This document shows, in pieces, positions 10,346 through 25,300 of a stretch of DNA of 64,000 nucleotides. Below the pieces are notes generated by a model, which worked only from the letters and a program-made list of their open reading frames with translations, searched no databases and had not been told where the DNA came from. Numbering within the stretch: the stretch's first letter is position 1; each line of letters opens with the position of its first letter. The stretch is from Sternotherus odoratus. Taxonomy: Eukaryota > Chordata > Testudines > Kinosternidae. The DNA lies in assembly GCA_032164245.1 (NCBI GenBank), contig JAVMKO010000001.1, positions 83,573,892-83,637,891 of the forward strand, read 5' to 3'. The translations under genes and the position numbers were made by a program.

Positions 10346-13300
10346 GTAAGGAAAAGCCTGACACAACTCACTCATTTTACATCTCTGTATATAGATATGT
10401 AAACTTCCTGGTGTATATTGTGTACCCTCACTGTGACAGGGTCTGTATCCTGCAACCAGCTGGGTAGGGAAGGGTTAAGTTAAAGCACTTCTTCCATAGC
10501 TAGTCCAAGCTGCATTAGCTGCCAGTGTTGAAGGAAAGGGCCTTCAGCTGGTGCTCATTAAGAGGGCAGGCATATATTGGGTGTGTGTGCCAGTGCTGTT
10601 GGGCTGGAGATTGTCATGGGTGGAGGTGGTGTGTATGTGCTGGTTAGAGAGGCGTCAGAGTCAGTTGGCCTGAAGCCATCAGGCTGGTCATTTTTGTGCT
10701 TTCTGAAAAGGGAAATATCATTATTGAGCACCTGCAAAGTGACCGTAGCCTGCATCTCCTTGCAAAAGAGGGAGTAGCAACCCTGATCTTCTTGACCCTG
10801 TTGTTATTATTTGACTCTATGGAAGCCCTTCAGTTATTTTCTCTCCCCACTAGAAGGAACCAGGACAGTTTTGGTGGCCCTTACAAAGGAGGAAGGCAGA
10901 CTGCCTAGTGCCTGCTAAGAGGAATCCTGAAAATCTCTTCCCTGCCCAAAATAACCTATTTGTTTTTCCCAGGTTCCCTGGGATCCTTTATTCTTTGGGA
11001 ATCAGAGCGGTAACCGTGTTAGTCTGGAATTGCAGAAGTGACAAAGAGTGCTGTGGCACCTTAAAGACTAATTAAAGACTGTTCTTTGGGAGCGGAGGGT
11101 GACAGCAACCCTTTTAGTCAAACTTGCTTACAATGCATGTTGTATCTTCCATAGTGTTCCCCCACCTGTTGTATATACCATTATATTAAGGCATACTACT
11201 TGTGTCCAGAATATAGTTTGTTGTGATTTGGGGAAGTTACCATCTCTCCTGGTTTTTCTTTGGATCCCAATAAAAGCTGAAGAAGAATCAAACTAGAAAT
11301 ATCCTAGCTTAAGTTTTTCACTAGAAAAAAACAGGCTTTTTTCTCTAAGTATCACTTCCCCCCTCGCCCCTCCCCCCACCAAAAAAAACAGAAAACTATG
11401 CAAGACCCAGGTTTAGTACAGCTTGTAGGCCTGAGCTCTGGAAATAAAATTATTCTCTAGGTTCCTGTCCTTCATATAGAAATGCCTTATAATTTTCCAA
11501 TGATCTGTGCACTCCATCTGTAGTTGCCAAAGAGGCAGCTGACTGCAGTTCCAAAGCAACTGCTAGAGTGGTCTTGGGCATCAAAGAACAAGTATTTAAA
11601 TAAACAGGAAAACTAAATGAAATTAGTTTGCATTTTAAACCAACACAGCTGTTAGGCTGTAGCGTACTTTAATGCAATAACCAACATAGTACTAGCTGTA
11701 GTCAAACCCCTGAATATGGACTTATGAGTTATTTGGCCAAGGAAATCCAATCAGAACAAACCAAAAGGCGGATGTACATACTGTTTTTCACCTAAGCGAA
11801 GGTTTCTAGCTCCCTTGGGCAGAGTGGGTATCTCAGGTGAGCCACACCCCGGAACTTCCTTCACTGCTGTTCTATCACATCTGTAATGTGGGTCATAAAT
11901 GTGTCACTCTCATGCTAAAAGAAACCCAGGCTGCCAGTTGAGATGGTTGAAGATTCATTTAGAAGCTGCCCTGGGAATTCATGTGGATGGTGTGTCTCAA
12001 ATTACTACTGTATTCTCAGCTGGAAGTTGAGCATGTCTCATCTGTATCAGACCTCAGATCTTTGTTTTCCCCTTATTCTTGACCGAGATTTTTGTGCCGT
12101 TGCTGGTTATAATAGAAGAGGTTTACCAAATAACATGTCAGGGCAAAAGAATATGCAATAGCGGGGGGGGGGGGGAGAGGGGTTACAGTTTTGAAACAGA
12201 AAAACTTCCAAAACAGACTCCAACAAGAAACTGAGGAACTGGAATTAATTTTCAAATTGCACACAATTAACCAGGGGCTAAATAGGACTTCCGAATGGTT
12301 CGCTCATTACAGTAATTGATTGCATTTCCTGAGTTAATTTCACTGACAACAGAAATCCATTTCAAAAGGTGTGTTTTTCTCCTAGTGATAATGGACCATC
12401 TACATTTAACAGCCCTCTTAGAATTGGTATGCTAATGTACAATTTTTTTTCTTTTTCTTTCTTTCTGTGTGTATAAATGCATCTTACTTCTGTTCCAGTC
12501 TATGCATCCGATGAAGTGGGCTATAGCCCACGAAAGCTTATGCTGAAATAAACTAGTTAGTCTCTAAGGTGCTACAAGTATTCCTCACTTTCTTTAAAAT
12601 TATGGTAATACAGCCCAGGTGAGGCTGCCAGAAAGGAACTACAGAAGTGGAGATAGTTGGAGAACATGTTATAATAATCAAACATTCGTACAAGCAACTC
12701 AGAAGCCAGACGCTTGCAGGAGAGCAGTGGATCATTTTGACCACCATAGTATAAATTTAAAGAACCGGTCAGAGAGCATAAGGAGATTACAAGGAGCTAA
12801 ATTATTTCTGTGCATTGGTCTTCACCACAGAAGACAATACAGCAAGATAACAGCCCTGAGGGTGTTCATTAGTAGAGAATGTAGGCACTGTTGGAGATAA
12901 AGCTTTAGTTTTGTTTTGAAAGAGGTTTTTGAACATCTCAAGAAATTAATGTTCAGTAAATCACCTGGTGGCTGGTATTTGTGCAAAAGTGCTGGAGAAA
13001 CTAAAGGCCAAAATACTTAAACTACTAGCAAACATACATATTTCCATAGTCCCTGGGAGTCCTGTCATTGATAACACCTCATTGTGCTTGCATGAGAAAC
13101 ACATACTAACGTTCCGTGTACCCACATTTTTAACAGGTGCTAGCGGTGACCTTTCTCACTAAGAGAAATAGATGAGAAAAACATTACATTGGAAGAGCAC
13201 TAAAATGTCATCCGAAATGGAAGGCACTGTGATGGAAAGAAATGAGGGAAGGTGTGAGAGTCACAGTCCAGATTTTTTGCTTTTGTTGCTTTTTGTATTG

Positions 13301-16300
13301 CAGTAGAGGGTAGGAGCCTGAGTCATGCAGCAGGGCCCATGGTGCTAGCTGCTGTGCAAACACCGAACAAAAAGTTAGTCCCTGCCCCAGAGAGCTCAGC
13401 CACTGATTCAGAATGTGGTCTTGAGCAAGTAATTTTGCTTCTCTTCTTCAATTTCTCCACATAAAGGGGTGTATAAATTCTAAATGTTTATTATTTTATT
13501 ATAAAACACTGGAATGAGCATCCTATAATAACCAGCCCTTCACATTCATGTGTCCTTCATTTTCATGAGCCCTAAATTCCCCCACAACATTTTTAAGCAA
13601 AGGAGGAGGGAACTCGCTCCAAAATTTAAATAAAAATAACTAAACTAGGACTTGTGAGGAATAAGCTCCATTGGCATCTCTGACACTGAAGGAGAAGCAG
13701 TCAGAGACTTCATAAGCTCAGAGACAGCAAGGTTTGCCAAGAAGGGACACACTGTGTGTGGGGTCAGAGTGGAGAGGAAGGATTGGAATAAAATATGGTT
13801 TGACATTTCCATTATCGAATCCGAGAACAAGAGATTCCCAAATGGCTCAGGCAGAGAAGGGGAGAGTTCTTCACAAAGAGAGACACCGTAGTCCCAATCA
13901 AACCCACCACCTACAATACATGGGACGTTCACTCATCACCATCATTGTCTCACATCTCTCCCAAAAATGAGTCCGTCACCCTTAACCTCATGGGCAGCTG
14001 CCTGCACCTCGCGCCCAGCTGGCACACTCAGCTTGCACCAAGAGGTTCTGTATGTGGCTTGTGCAACTGCCGTGCCAAACATGTTAATTAGGTTTTCAAT
14101 TGAATTATTGTAGAGGAACTTCTCTCCTGCTCCGTTCAGGTGGACAAGGGATCAGCAATAATAGAGGACTCTGCCAACAGTCATGGATGCATTCTCCCTA
14201 ACAGGAGGTCTCTTCCCAAGAACAGAACCAAGCCAATGGGCACTCAGTTAAAAATGGAGACAAATCAGGGTATAATGGCATCTGAGCCAAATGCAGCCAT
14301 ACCCTGATGTGGAGAAGGGTCACTTTTGAGAAGTGAGGGAGGGTGAGAAGAGGCATCCCTTCTTTCTTTCTCCAGCTGACTCTGTCCCTGAGCCTGTTGG
14401 GAAGGGGAACACACTGAGTGTGTGAATATCTCCCAGGTGTGTAGTCCCAGCACCCTGAAATGCCCCAGGACTAGAGCCCAGTACTGCAAATTCACTCAGA
14501 AAGCTTCTTCACCTCTCCCTGAGCAGACCATGGGAAGGAGACAAGTGTCAAATCTATCTGTACAGAGGAGAAACAGCACACATGTATGGGACATTCATAT
14601 ATATATTTATATATCAAATAAGAGCAACTCTATATATAACTACTCTGGTTTTATTTTTAGACCTCTCTAATTAGGCCAGTTTAAGAGTCACTTCAGATCC
14701 ACACCAGCCTGTAATTATGAAAACATCTTCCCAATACTGATCCCAGCTCAGATGAATTTATTGAATCGCAGAAGAAAAGCTTGTTGTTCATAATAACGTG
14801 GTCAGAGTTATTTTTCTCTCACTGGAACGGAAGGATTTCTTTTTTTGTTTAAATATAGCACAAACTAAACAGAGCCACTATGTAATGTAAAAATACCAGG
14901 GGGCTTTTATCAGGAAAGTTGACTCATCACCTTGTCTCTCCTGGGACTGGAAATAGAATGTTCTAAAAATGAGAGCATTGAAAATCTAGTGTATTAAAGA
15001 GGAAGCAAAAAAGAGCAAAAGTCACCTTGGTTTGTCAAGGGACAAATATTTTCCTAAATAGGAGACAAATAATGATTTCACATGTAACTGCACAGTCCAG
15101 GCATTGACGTCTCTGTGATGAACAAGTCAGGAGATACCACCCACCTTGAAAATAGCAGGAGTATCCCAGGTTTTGAATCTGGGTCTGGTACCTTTTGCTA
15201 GACAGGGAGAGCTGTGTCCAATCCAGCACACACAGCCTGCGTTTGGGACCTCTGAAACCTGCAGTCAAGACTTGCCTTTAAGTAGAGGTGCTGTGAGGGA
15301 AGCTGTGAAGGGAAAATTCAGAGTAATATTAATCATCAATTATTGTTATTATTTGTATTGATTATGAGATGACTCCAGCAATGTGCAAAACAGTTCCAAA
15401 TTTAATATGAGAGTTAAATCCACTGGTGTCTGCAGAGGGGAGGGAACTTGTGGAGAGAAAAGGAGTCTGAACAAATTTTGTGAGAATAGCCATTCTTGTG
15501 AGACAGTTGTCCCAATATGGCACAAACCTTTTAAGAACACATAAGCTTGTGAGATGTTTGCCGTATGAGACAGAGGAGAGATCACAAACTCTGTTCATGC
15601 TGTGTGACTTCCACCATTTGGGGTAGAAATCTCAGGAGAACAGCTCATATGATTTTTATCCTATCGTTGCTGCACATTTGAGTGCCATCAATCTCAAATC
15701 CTACCCAATTCAACATCAATTGAGTTGATACCTTGTACCTGAATCCTAGTCTCAACGTAATATGGGCACAGATAATTGCCTCATCAACCCATCTATAATA
15801 GAAAGTGGGTTTAAAATGTGGAACAGAGTAAAGTTTGGTCACAAGCAGAGAGAAAACTAATGCACTCTTCTCTCTATAAAGAACTACAATAATTATGTAC
15901 CTGGCTGACAGAATCTTTGCTTGTGTGGCCACATGACTAGTGAAAGTGGAAGAGGAATATGACTGGGTGTCTGCGGTGATCAGATTAGAGACAAGAGAGG
16001 ATGTGATGACCCTGAGACTCTGGAGTCCATGAACACTTAGGAAGTATAAGCATGGAAATGGGAGTAATGGAACACTACACCTAGAAATTGGAGCTGGGAG
16101 GTGGAGAGACGAGAATTTCCTGTCAATGCCTCTCATTGCAAGGACCGGGTGATCTGACTCGTTGATGCCCTAAAGTGGTTGGGTGTCCAAACTGTGACTG
16201 AAACACACAGTGCTGATTTTTTTTAGGCTCTCAAGACCATTTGAAATCCTGCCTTGCAGGAAGGTTATATTCACATTTCTCTGTTAGTAGAAAGAATGTA

Positions 16301-19300
16301 GCATCACCTGGTGGGTATGTCTACACTGCAATTAAAAACCCGCAGCTGGCCAATGCCTGCTGACTTGGGCTAAGGGGCTGTTTAATTGTGGTGTAGACAT
16401 TTGGGCTCAGGCAGGAGCCCAGGCTCTGGGACCCTGCAAAGATACAGTTCAATTAAACAGCTCCTTAGCCCGAGCCCCACAGGCTCCAATCAAATGGCAC
16501 AGACCAGTTGTGCCCAAGCCCCGCAAGCTCCAATCAAATGGCACAGGCCAGTTGTGGGTCTCTAATTGCAGTGTAGATATACCCTTAGAAGAGGGGCTTG
16601 GGTTCCAGGATGGCACAGGGGCCCTTTCTCCAGTTGACTGTGGAAGTGAATTAACTGAATCAAGGCCACTTTAGTTAAACTGTGTTAAACTGGGCGGATA
16701 CTCTCATTCAGAACTAATCTACTTCAAATGTAGGCCCTTAGTTAAATCAGATTAACTTTACTGAGTGTCCCCATGTAGACAAGCCCTCAGTATCTAGCAG
16801 GGAGGGAATTCTAGCCTTAGATCAGGTTGCACTGGACAGTAAAAGGGTTTTGTTAATGGACTATGAAGATGCAGTCCCTGACCAAAGGAATTGTGGCTGT
16901 TATAGGTGTATATCTTCAAAGCTTCCTCTGAGCTCCCCAGTTCACTACAGTAATAATAACAGCATCAGTACTAAGTTATACCAGTGCCAGAGAAGGATCC
17001 ACTTCAGGGAATCTTCAGACCTCAGCTGGGAGCCTTCTCACACAGAAAAGACATTTGTCAACATCCCTGGCTAGTTCTCTTCACAACAGGTCAGCAAAAC
17101 TCTATAGCACACGGCAGCGGATGGCTTTAGAATGAATCTGTTACTGATCAAACAGCCAGCACAGCTTAACAAATAGATTGATGGCAGGAGACTGTGTTTG
17201 CACTTAGTGTTTGCACACATTTACACAACTAATGGGACGCTGGGTTTATCCATATTAGGATGCAGAGGAGAATAAATGGTTCCTGTTAATTTTGTCTAGC
17301 TTCCCTTGCCACTTTGGCCACTTGCCACTTTTTCACACTTTTTTTTCAACTCATAACATTTTAAAAGCTACAATTACCCACTGGCTTTACCCTTTTTAGT
17401 AGCTCTTGTCAGAAAGCTGATCATCCCCTATACTTAGTGATTCCTTTGTCCAGCATTTCTTTTTTGAAAGTTCCAATGTATTTCCAGTAAATAAATATAA
17501 CACTGTGAAAAGCTAGTTTTCCAGGAAATTTGCAGCCCTTCGGGTATAGACCTCAAACCCCTGAGCATCGCACCATCCCGTTCCTTCTACACCTCTGGAC
17601 AGCCTCCCCCGCACACAATCCCATGACCTCTGGCTTGCACTGCCTGCAGTACGTGGTCTCCCCTAGGAACATCATCCTCATGAGGCTTGTATTTTGTATG
17701 CTTCCAGCCTGGAATCCTGTGCCTGGCCTTGGCGTGAAACTAGATACCGGCAGTGTGAACTGCTAGAGCTCTGGAGAACAGGAGTGGCAAAAAACCAACA
17801 ACAAAACAACAACAACAACCCCAAAACCCCTCTTACTTCTTTATTTTCTGGTATAAATAACTATTTCCTGGTCACTCCTGCTTTTCTTTTCTCATCAGAT
17901 GTCTAGTGGGCAGAGAAATTTACATGCTTGGAATTAAGTTATGCTACAAATATATAATGAATGCTTTTTTCGGAGCATTTCAGCTGTGTAACCCCTATTA
18001 AGTCTTATGGGGAAAGCCCCATGGAACCCTTTAATCCTAGGTACATGTTCTTTTTACTGATCCTGCAGGGCTTGTATATGAAAGAGGGAGACATGCCAGT
18101 TAGCTAGGTATGTAAGGTTTGCTTGGATGAAGCAAGAGTCTGCAGAAGAGAAGACTGAGGGGAGATTTGATAGCTGCTTTCAACTACCTGAAAGGGGGTT
18201 CCAAAGAGGATGGATCTAGACTGTTCTCAGTGGTACCAGATGACAGAACAAGGAGAAATGGTCTCAAGTTGCAGTGGGGGAGTGTGACAAAGCTCTGTCC
18301 TTATCCTTCATGGATCCTGCATTTCCTGGCAGATTTCACTAGCCTCAGAGGCTCACTGTGACCCTCCACGTAGCCCTTCTCTCTCTAGAGACAAGGTCAC
18401 AGCCTATTGAGCCATTGTCATCATAAGCCAGTGAGGAGAAGCTGTCCTTCCTTGCACAGTCTCTGTTGTCTCTCAATCTCAGTGATTAATTAGGGGAGGT
18501 AGAAAAAGTGGGGAGCCCGGGCCCGCCCTCTACTCCGGGCTCCAGCCCAGGGGCCCTAATAGTGTCAGCTATGATGGCTGACCTTTTAGCCACAACACTC
18601 AATACAATTCCCTGGGCTATTTCCCCCCTGCAGTCCCCGCTTCTTCAAACTCCACTTCACCCTTACTTCAGGGAGTCCTTCCTCACGTATGATATGTTGT
18701 CTACCACTCAGTCTCACCAACAGCACAACTTCCTCCCACAGCTCCTGACATCCACCCCCACCTGACTAACTGGGAGGTTTTTAACTGGTTTCAGCCAGTC
18801 CCTGATTGGCGTCAGGTGTCCCAATCAGGCTAGCTATTTCTACAGCTTTCTAGGAGGTTCCAATGGTACCAGAGATTTGTTTAGCCTGAAACTAACATAT
18901 CTGTTCCTTAGCACTTTCCTATAGCCATCTGTCCTTGCCCCATCACAGGGAGGTTTAGGTTGGATATTAGGAAAAACTTTTTCACTAGGAGGATGGTGAA
19001 GCACTGGAATGGGTTACCTAGGAAGGTGGTGGAATCTCCTTCCTTAGAGGTTTTTACAGGCTTGACAAAGACCTGACTGGGATGACTTAGTTGGGGATTG
19101 GTCCTGCCTTGAGCAAGGGTTGGACTAGATGACCTTCTGAGGTCCCTTCCAACCCTGATATTCTATGATTCTATGATTCTTCTACCTACTGTCATCCATG
19201 CTTCAATATCACTCTCCTTAATGTTTAACTGTCATTGTGCTCTGCTATTCATCCACTGAGATGACCCTTCCTCACAGATATTCCTGTTCCCTTTGTGCTC

Positions 19301-22300
19301 ACCGCTCTTTGCCTGGATTTCGGCAATTGAAGGTGAAAGTTGAGAACCAGTACGACTTCCAGGACATAGCCAGCGTGGTAGCCATGGCAAAAACCTACGC
19401 CACCACCGAGGTGTTCATCGACTCCAAGTACGACATCCGAATCCAGAAAATCGGCAGCAATTACAAAGCTTACATGTGAGTGTGTGCTCTCATGGCTGAG
19501 CTGGGGATGGGGCAGCGGGAGGAGGCTGTAATTGGAAAGAGACCTTTTTATGAATGTGGTTTAATTAGTGTCTGCTTTGGTCAGGACTAGGTAGCTGATT
19601 TAAGTTCCTTGAAGAATAGCCCTGCTGTGCTTTCACCTCTTCCCCATGCTGATCCCCCTGCCCATAGACAGCTGCTCCATAACTCACCATCAGTGCCTTG
19701 TTCCCAGGCTGTAAATCTATCTGTACCTGTCTACGAGCTCAGCCTTGGACAGGTACCAGGAGATAAGCTTGACTCCCCTATCAGTGCAGTAACTTGCTTT
19801 CTAAAAGGTCCTATCTCTCCTGACCCTATGGACAAATCCTCCATCTCACAGCACCCTCTAGTGGGAACAGTCACCAAAATCTTTCAGGTTCAAGGTTAAA
19901 TATTAGAAACAAAGGGGAGGCCCACGTCACCTCCTTCCATGCCCCAATTTGGCATGAGTCAGAGCCAACCTAGGGAGTCGTACAGTGTGATTGACCCACG
20001 GCTACCCTCCTTTAGCCCCCTAGCCCAGGAAATTACTCATGCACCATCACAGTAAGAAACTGCCCCTGAAATGGTGTGGGGCTAGATTATTAGTGCTTTG
20101 TCACATTATTAGTATCTGTATTGCGGTAATGCCTATACACCCTAGTTATGAATCAGGACCCTGATGTGCTAGGCCCTGTATAAACACAGAACAAAAAGAG
20201 AATCTCCGCCCCTGAGAACCTACAATCTAGGTATAAGACCAGAGACAGCAAGTGGGGACAGACAGGCTGATGGAGGCGTACACGGACACAATGAACAACA
20301 CGGGTCAGCGTGATAGGCAGTGATCTCAGCGCACCAGCTGCCTAGCCAGGGTCAAGTGTTTTGTAGGCATCCTGTCACAAGAGAGTTTGGAGGAGGGATT
20401 TGGAGGTGGATAATGTATTCATTTTGCAGGTGTTTATGGAGAGCTCCTCCCTTGGGTGTGGGGCAGCATGGGAAAAAGCACAAAGGTGCTTGTTTGAACA
20501 GTTAGCAAGTGGGCAAAGAAGGCTGGCATCCTGGAGCAATCAGAGGTGGGAGTGACGTCTTGAGTTAGAGGGGTTAATATGGGCATACAGCAGGTAGGAC
20601 TGCGGGGGCTGCTTAGGTCAACACAGAGCATTACATGGGAATATAGTCTCCCCAGTGGCAACTCCAGAGTGAAGAGAGGTGCCACCATGTTCCATTCCAT
20701 TTTTAGCCCCCTCCACAGCTAAGACCATGTACATACCTCACAATTGCTAATTTGTTTGTCACAATGACTGTCGGAATAGTAATAAGGGTCAGAAAAGTGG
20801 CGACTACTGTACGCTCCTGGCAGAAACTAAAAATCACCTATAGCAAGCTCTAGTCGTGTTTGACATCAATTAAAAATAAAGTCATATAAATAAATAAAAC
20901 AGTTCATTTCTCCTCAACCCAAACCAACTGAACAAGAAATGGCAATAATCTGGCTAATCCAGAAATACCAGCCCTTATCAAGCTGCAGAATTCTAGATAA
21001 GTAGATGGGTCTGGCAGCATGCACTTAAGGGCACCAGATAGAGAAAATATTGTCATACACTACTTCGCAGTGGCATTATTGTTAGTCTAGGATCTGTGTT
21101 CCCAAAACCTCAGGCCGGAGCCCTGAGACAAACAAATGTATGTGCCCACCCGCTTTGCAACTAGAACTGCCCAAATTCCCTGACCAGCATCCTAGCACAG
21201 AGGCAATTAAATAAATCAGAGAGAGATCTGGCCCCTTTTCATGTCTGGGACTTCATGGGACACACAATTACATAGTGGGAAGGCAATGAGAGAAAATTAT
21301 TTTTAAATCTGACCCAGTCAGATTTAAATATTACAATCATCTAATTTTTCTAGCAGTGATGTCTCAGGAAAAGCATGAGTCAAATGACTCAGAAAAGAGG
21401 CTTGAAATGTCCTTTAAAATTCCCTACCTCACTAACCTACCTAATCTAAGCAGGGAGTAGAAACATACCATGTGACAAATGTGAACAGTCACATCCCACC
21501 CAGGAGCAAATTTGCAAGCAATTGTTTGCTAAATAAAATTGTTACCCATGAAACATTTGTCGGACAGTTACAAATAGGGAAGAAATCAGTGAAAATCAAA
21601 GCCAGCTCATGAAGAGAGAAAAAGGCCAAATTCATTGAATGAATTGTTTGCTACAAAAGTTCCTTTATCCTATTCATGGAGCCATTACTGGAAACGAGTT
21701 TGGGATATCTGTACAGCCAGTCTCTGTTACTGATTGTTCCCTATGAAAGGTATCTGGTAATGGAGTTTATCCCGGTGCCAGACTGAAAATAGACTTTTTT
21801 CTATGGGATAAACAAGTCTATTGTATATCATATGAGAGAGGTGATGGCATCCAGCCACTGACAATCAGGCCGCTTGAAAATTGGGCACTCAAAAATGAAA
21901 GCATCCAAAATCACTGGGCTCTCTTGAACATCTTGGCCTTTAAATCTGAGAATACCAGGTCAGTCTGAGAGAGGACTCTCTTGGTCTGAGTGAGATAGAA
22001 TCAGTCCCCATGTTTTCCTACTGCCTCCCACACATGCAGAAACTCAAAAGCTCACTTCCTCCTGACTGAGGACTGTGTACACAGTTCTCTCTGGAATTTG
22101 TCTGCTCTGCATCCAGGGTCTGACAGAGGGAGGGTGACTGTCTCACCCCTCTCCACCCCAGATGCAAATATACTTTCTTCCAAGTTCCAACCCGCGACTG
22201 AGAGACTGAGTTCAGATTCCCATTGACTTTGGTGGAGTTACTGCAGATTTACACTGATGGGGAACACCTGCTTATCTTATAAGCTAAAGCCACTCTGAAA

Positions 22301-25300
22301 ACAATAGATAAATAGCCACGTAGTGCATGCCTATAATTCCACTGAATGGGTTTGGGTGACATCATAATGCTGATGAACCGGATAAGACTCAAATAATAAT
22401 TGTGCATCGGGGAAAACAACTGAAAGAAGATCAGCATCCCTACCAATGGGGTGGGATGTTTGCCATGTTTTTAAGGCTTGCAATTGGAGGGTCACGTTGA
22501 ACTGCCAACTGCTTCTGAGTACCCCAGGTTGGTAGCAGCTGTTGCCAAGAATGCCCCTGGCCTTCTGCACTTAACAAGAGGATTGTACCCTTTTCTTTTA
22601 GACCTCACTCCTGATGTTTCTGCTCTTGTGTTCTTGCAGTTGACTGTCTGCAGTGCACTCTGTGTGGGGCCACAGCTTGTAATCCTCCAGAAACTGAGCT
22701 TCAGTAGAATGGAATGTCCCAGTTATGAAGTGGTGGTTCACACAGTGAGCATATTACACCAGTGCTTCATGATTTGCACTGTCTAGTAGTTCCTTTGCAG
22801 GTGAAATGTAAGATGTTGGCCTTGACCTAAAAAACCCTACATGGTCTGGATCCCTTTTATTCGAGAGGCCACCTCTATTTATTTGACCACCATGGCAGTT
22901 AGGGTCATTGGAGGCATTCAAGCTAAGAGCCTCTGGTATGAACAGTAGAGGTCTGGTGGCAGGTCCTTCTCAGTCAGGAGCCCTTGGCTCTCAAATTCAC
23001 TTTCTACCTTGGTTTGCCAAAGCCTTAATTTAGTGCTGTGCTGCAAGACTCACCTGCTCTGCTCTCCCATGCTGGGAAGGGAGTGGATTTCATGAGGTGG
23101 AGCTTATGTTAATGGTCAGGATGGCTTTTGAGAAAGTCTCTTTTTAAGATGGTTTTGATGTATTTTATATTTGACTGAAACTTTTGCTGTGTAAGCGCCT
23201 GGACTAGAAGGTCAGATTGGCGCAAGCAAACTAAATGAATCAACCACTGTAGCAAAGCTGCATTCTCTAGAGCTCCCCCACATGGAATTTTCTTGTATTA
23301 CACCATAGTACAGTATAGCTGCTTTTTTGTTGCGGTATCTGTTTACATATTCCAAATACTTCTTCTCAATGCTGCTATTCCATCATTGTGTTACTAATCT
23401 GAATCTGAGAGTTCTCATCACTGATGAGATTTTGGATGTCATCAATCACTACAGGGCAATTTTCTGAACCCACATATTACAACTAAAGAGCCATTCCTAC
23501 TGGAAAGCTGGGAAACACAATCCCAGAAAGGAGTGTAACTTAGGAAGATAGAAGGAAAGAGAGGCTGAGAGTTGAACACTGTCCTTAGGTAATGGAAAAG
23601 CCTCTGAAACCTCAAAGAAGGAGAATTCTGTTGCTTAGACAAAAAGATAGGAAGGTGAATGGTTTTGATAATAGGACAGGAGAGTTTGTGTGCGTGATAA
23701 CCAGTAGTAGAGCATGTGATAATAATATCTTACAACTAATACAGCACTTTCCTCCCCAGATACTAGTCTAAACCATACTCAGGAATCACTTCAACCCCTT
23801 CTGAGATGGATCTCAGGAGCCATTTAACAGTTTGCAGCAGCAGTACATGTTAGGTTAGAGCAGAAAAGGAAGAAGGAGGCCATGTCTATTTGAAACATTC
23901 CTCGGGAAATTTTAGAAGGGCAAAATGTAATGACCCAACTTTGAATGTAGCCAGGACACCAGGTTTAACACCTCTGCTCTTGTGAAAAGTGCCTTGTGAT
24001 CTTTAAGGACCAAAAAATGATCAGAACTTTTCTGCATTTCACTTAAAAGATTATGTCAGCAGCAATCAGCTTCTCCCAGCACAATGCCGCTACACTGGAT
24101 CAGGACTGGCTCAGGAACAAAAGTGCTAGCCACTGAATCACCATGCATGCTTTCTGCCACATAAGAGTGTTTCATGGGTGTATCAAACACACTGATGGGA
24201 TAATATCTTACAACTAATACAGCACTTTCCTCCCCAGGTACTAGTCGAAACCACACTCAGGAATCTTGTGAGACATGTTTGCCATGTTTCTAAGGCTTGC
24301 AATCGGAGGGTCACGTTGAACTGCCATGGTGCTATCATTGCAGGCTGTATAAAGTCTGCCTTCTTCCTAAGTGCAAAGAAATGAACTAGGCCAGCACTTG
24401 ACAGACAAATACAGAGCTCAGAATTTTGCCAGCAGCTGCATTGCCTGTTGAAATCCACAGCCACAATGAAGGAGATCTGGACAATTTTACAACTCTGAAA
24501 AACCTTTGGGAGAAGTGGGTGGGTGGGTCCCAAAGCAGGGGGGGCACTGAGATTAAAAAAGAGGGCACAGACAGACAGACTTTCCAGGCCCCCACTACAA
24601 TAGAAACCAACCTGAGAGAGTAGTTCATATCTGACTTTTATGTATCTTTTCAGTCACATCTTTGCCAAGAGAATTACATATGCTTAGAGTCTACAATGCA
24701 GAGCATAAGATTAATTATCCCAGAGGCGTTTTACAGTTGTCTCGGCTTTTCAGGATCTGATGTGTAAAAGGAGAAAAGAATTCACAATTCACTACACATC
24801 ACCCACCCAGCTACAGACAAAAGATGCATCAAGGTTCTTAATTCCTTGCTCCTAGTGTGGCAAACCGCCTTCTCACCCCTCCTCAGGAACAGGCAGGAAA
24901 CCCTTCTTTGCTCCAAACAGTGCTCTTTAGTTCACAGTGCAAGACCCCACCACCAATATATACAGCTTTGTACAGTCCTTCAGCGTACAGCTCTACAGCT
25001 CACAGCATACAACTCTTGGTAGTTCAGTTCTACAGCTCTAAACAGCTCTTATCATACAGCTCTAATCATACAGCTCTTAACATACAGCTCTAGACAGCTC
25101 TTAACATACAGCTCTAGACACCTCTTAACATACAGCTCTAGATAGCTCAAACATACAGCTCTAGATAGCTCAAAGCACCACCACCACCCTGGGCTTCCTT
25201 CCTGGCAGCCTTATATCCCCCAGAGGAGGCTGCCAGGTGCAACCCATACAATTGATTGCTCTGCAGCCCAGGTGACTTATTAGGCTTTCTGCACCGGAGG

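Larger units (their letters stand above)
10346..19332 (+). other. SYN3 intron between exons 6 and 7
   Basis: This 9-kb intron has GTAAGG and AAG ends. It holds the separately listed repeats (11001, 12501, 13293, 16313, 18140-19178). From 10434 a segment starting tgtgacagggtctg may be an old LTR end, uncertain. The remainder, including 13400-16310 and 16590-18130, shows nothing I can name. Confidence 0.6.

Noticed and set aside
10434..10980. A third LTR beginning tgtgacagggtctg
   Set aside because: No matching ...cctgtcaca end, target duplication or polyadenylation signal was found. It is mentioned only in the intron entry.
24980..25175. A repeat array resembling a CRISPR locus
   Set aside because: Spacing is irregular (14 to 24 bp) with no unique spacers, and the setting is a vertebrate intron inside an LTR.
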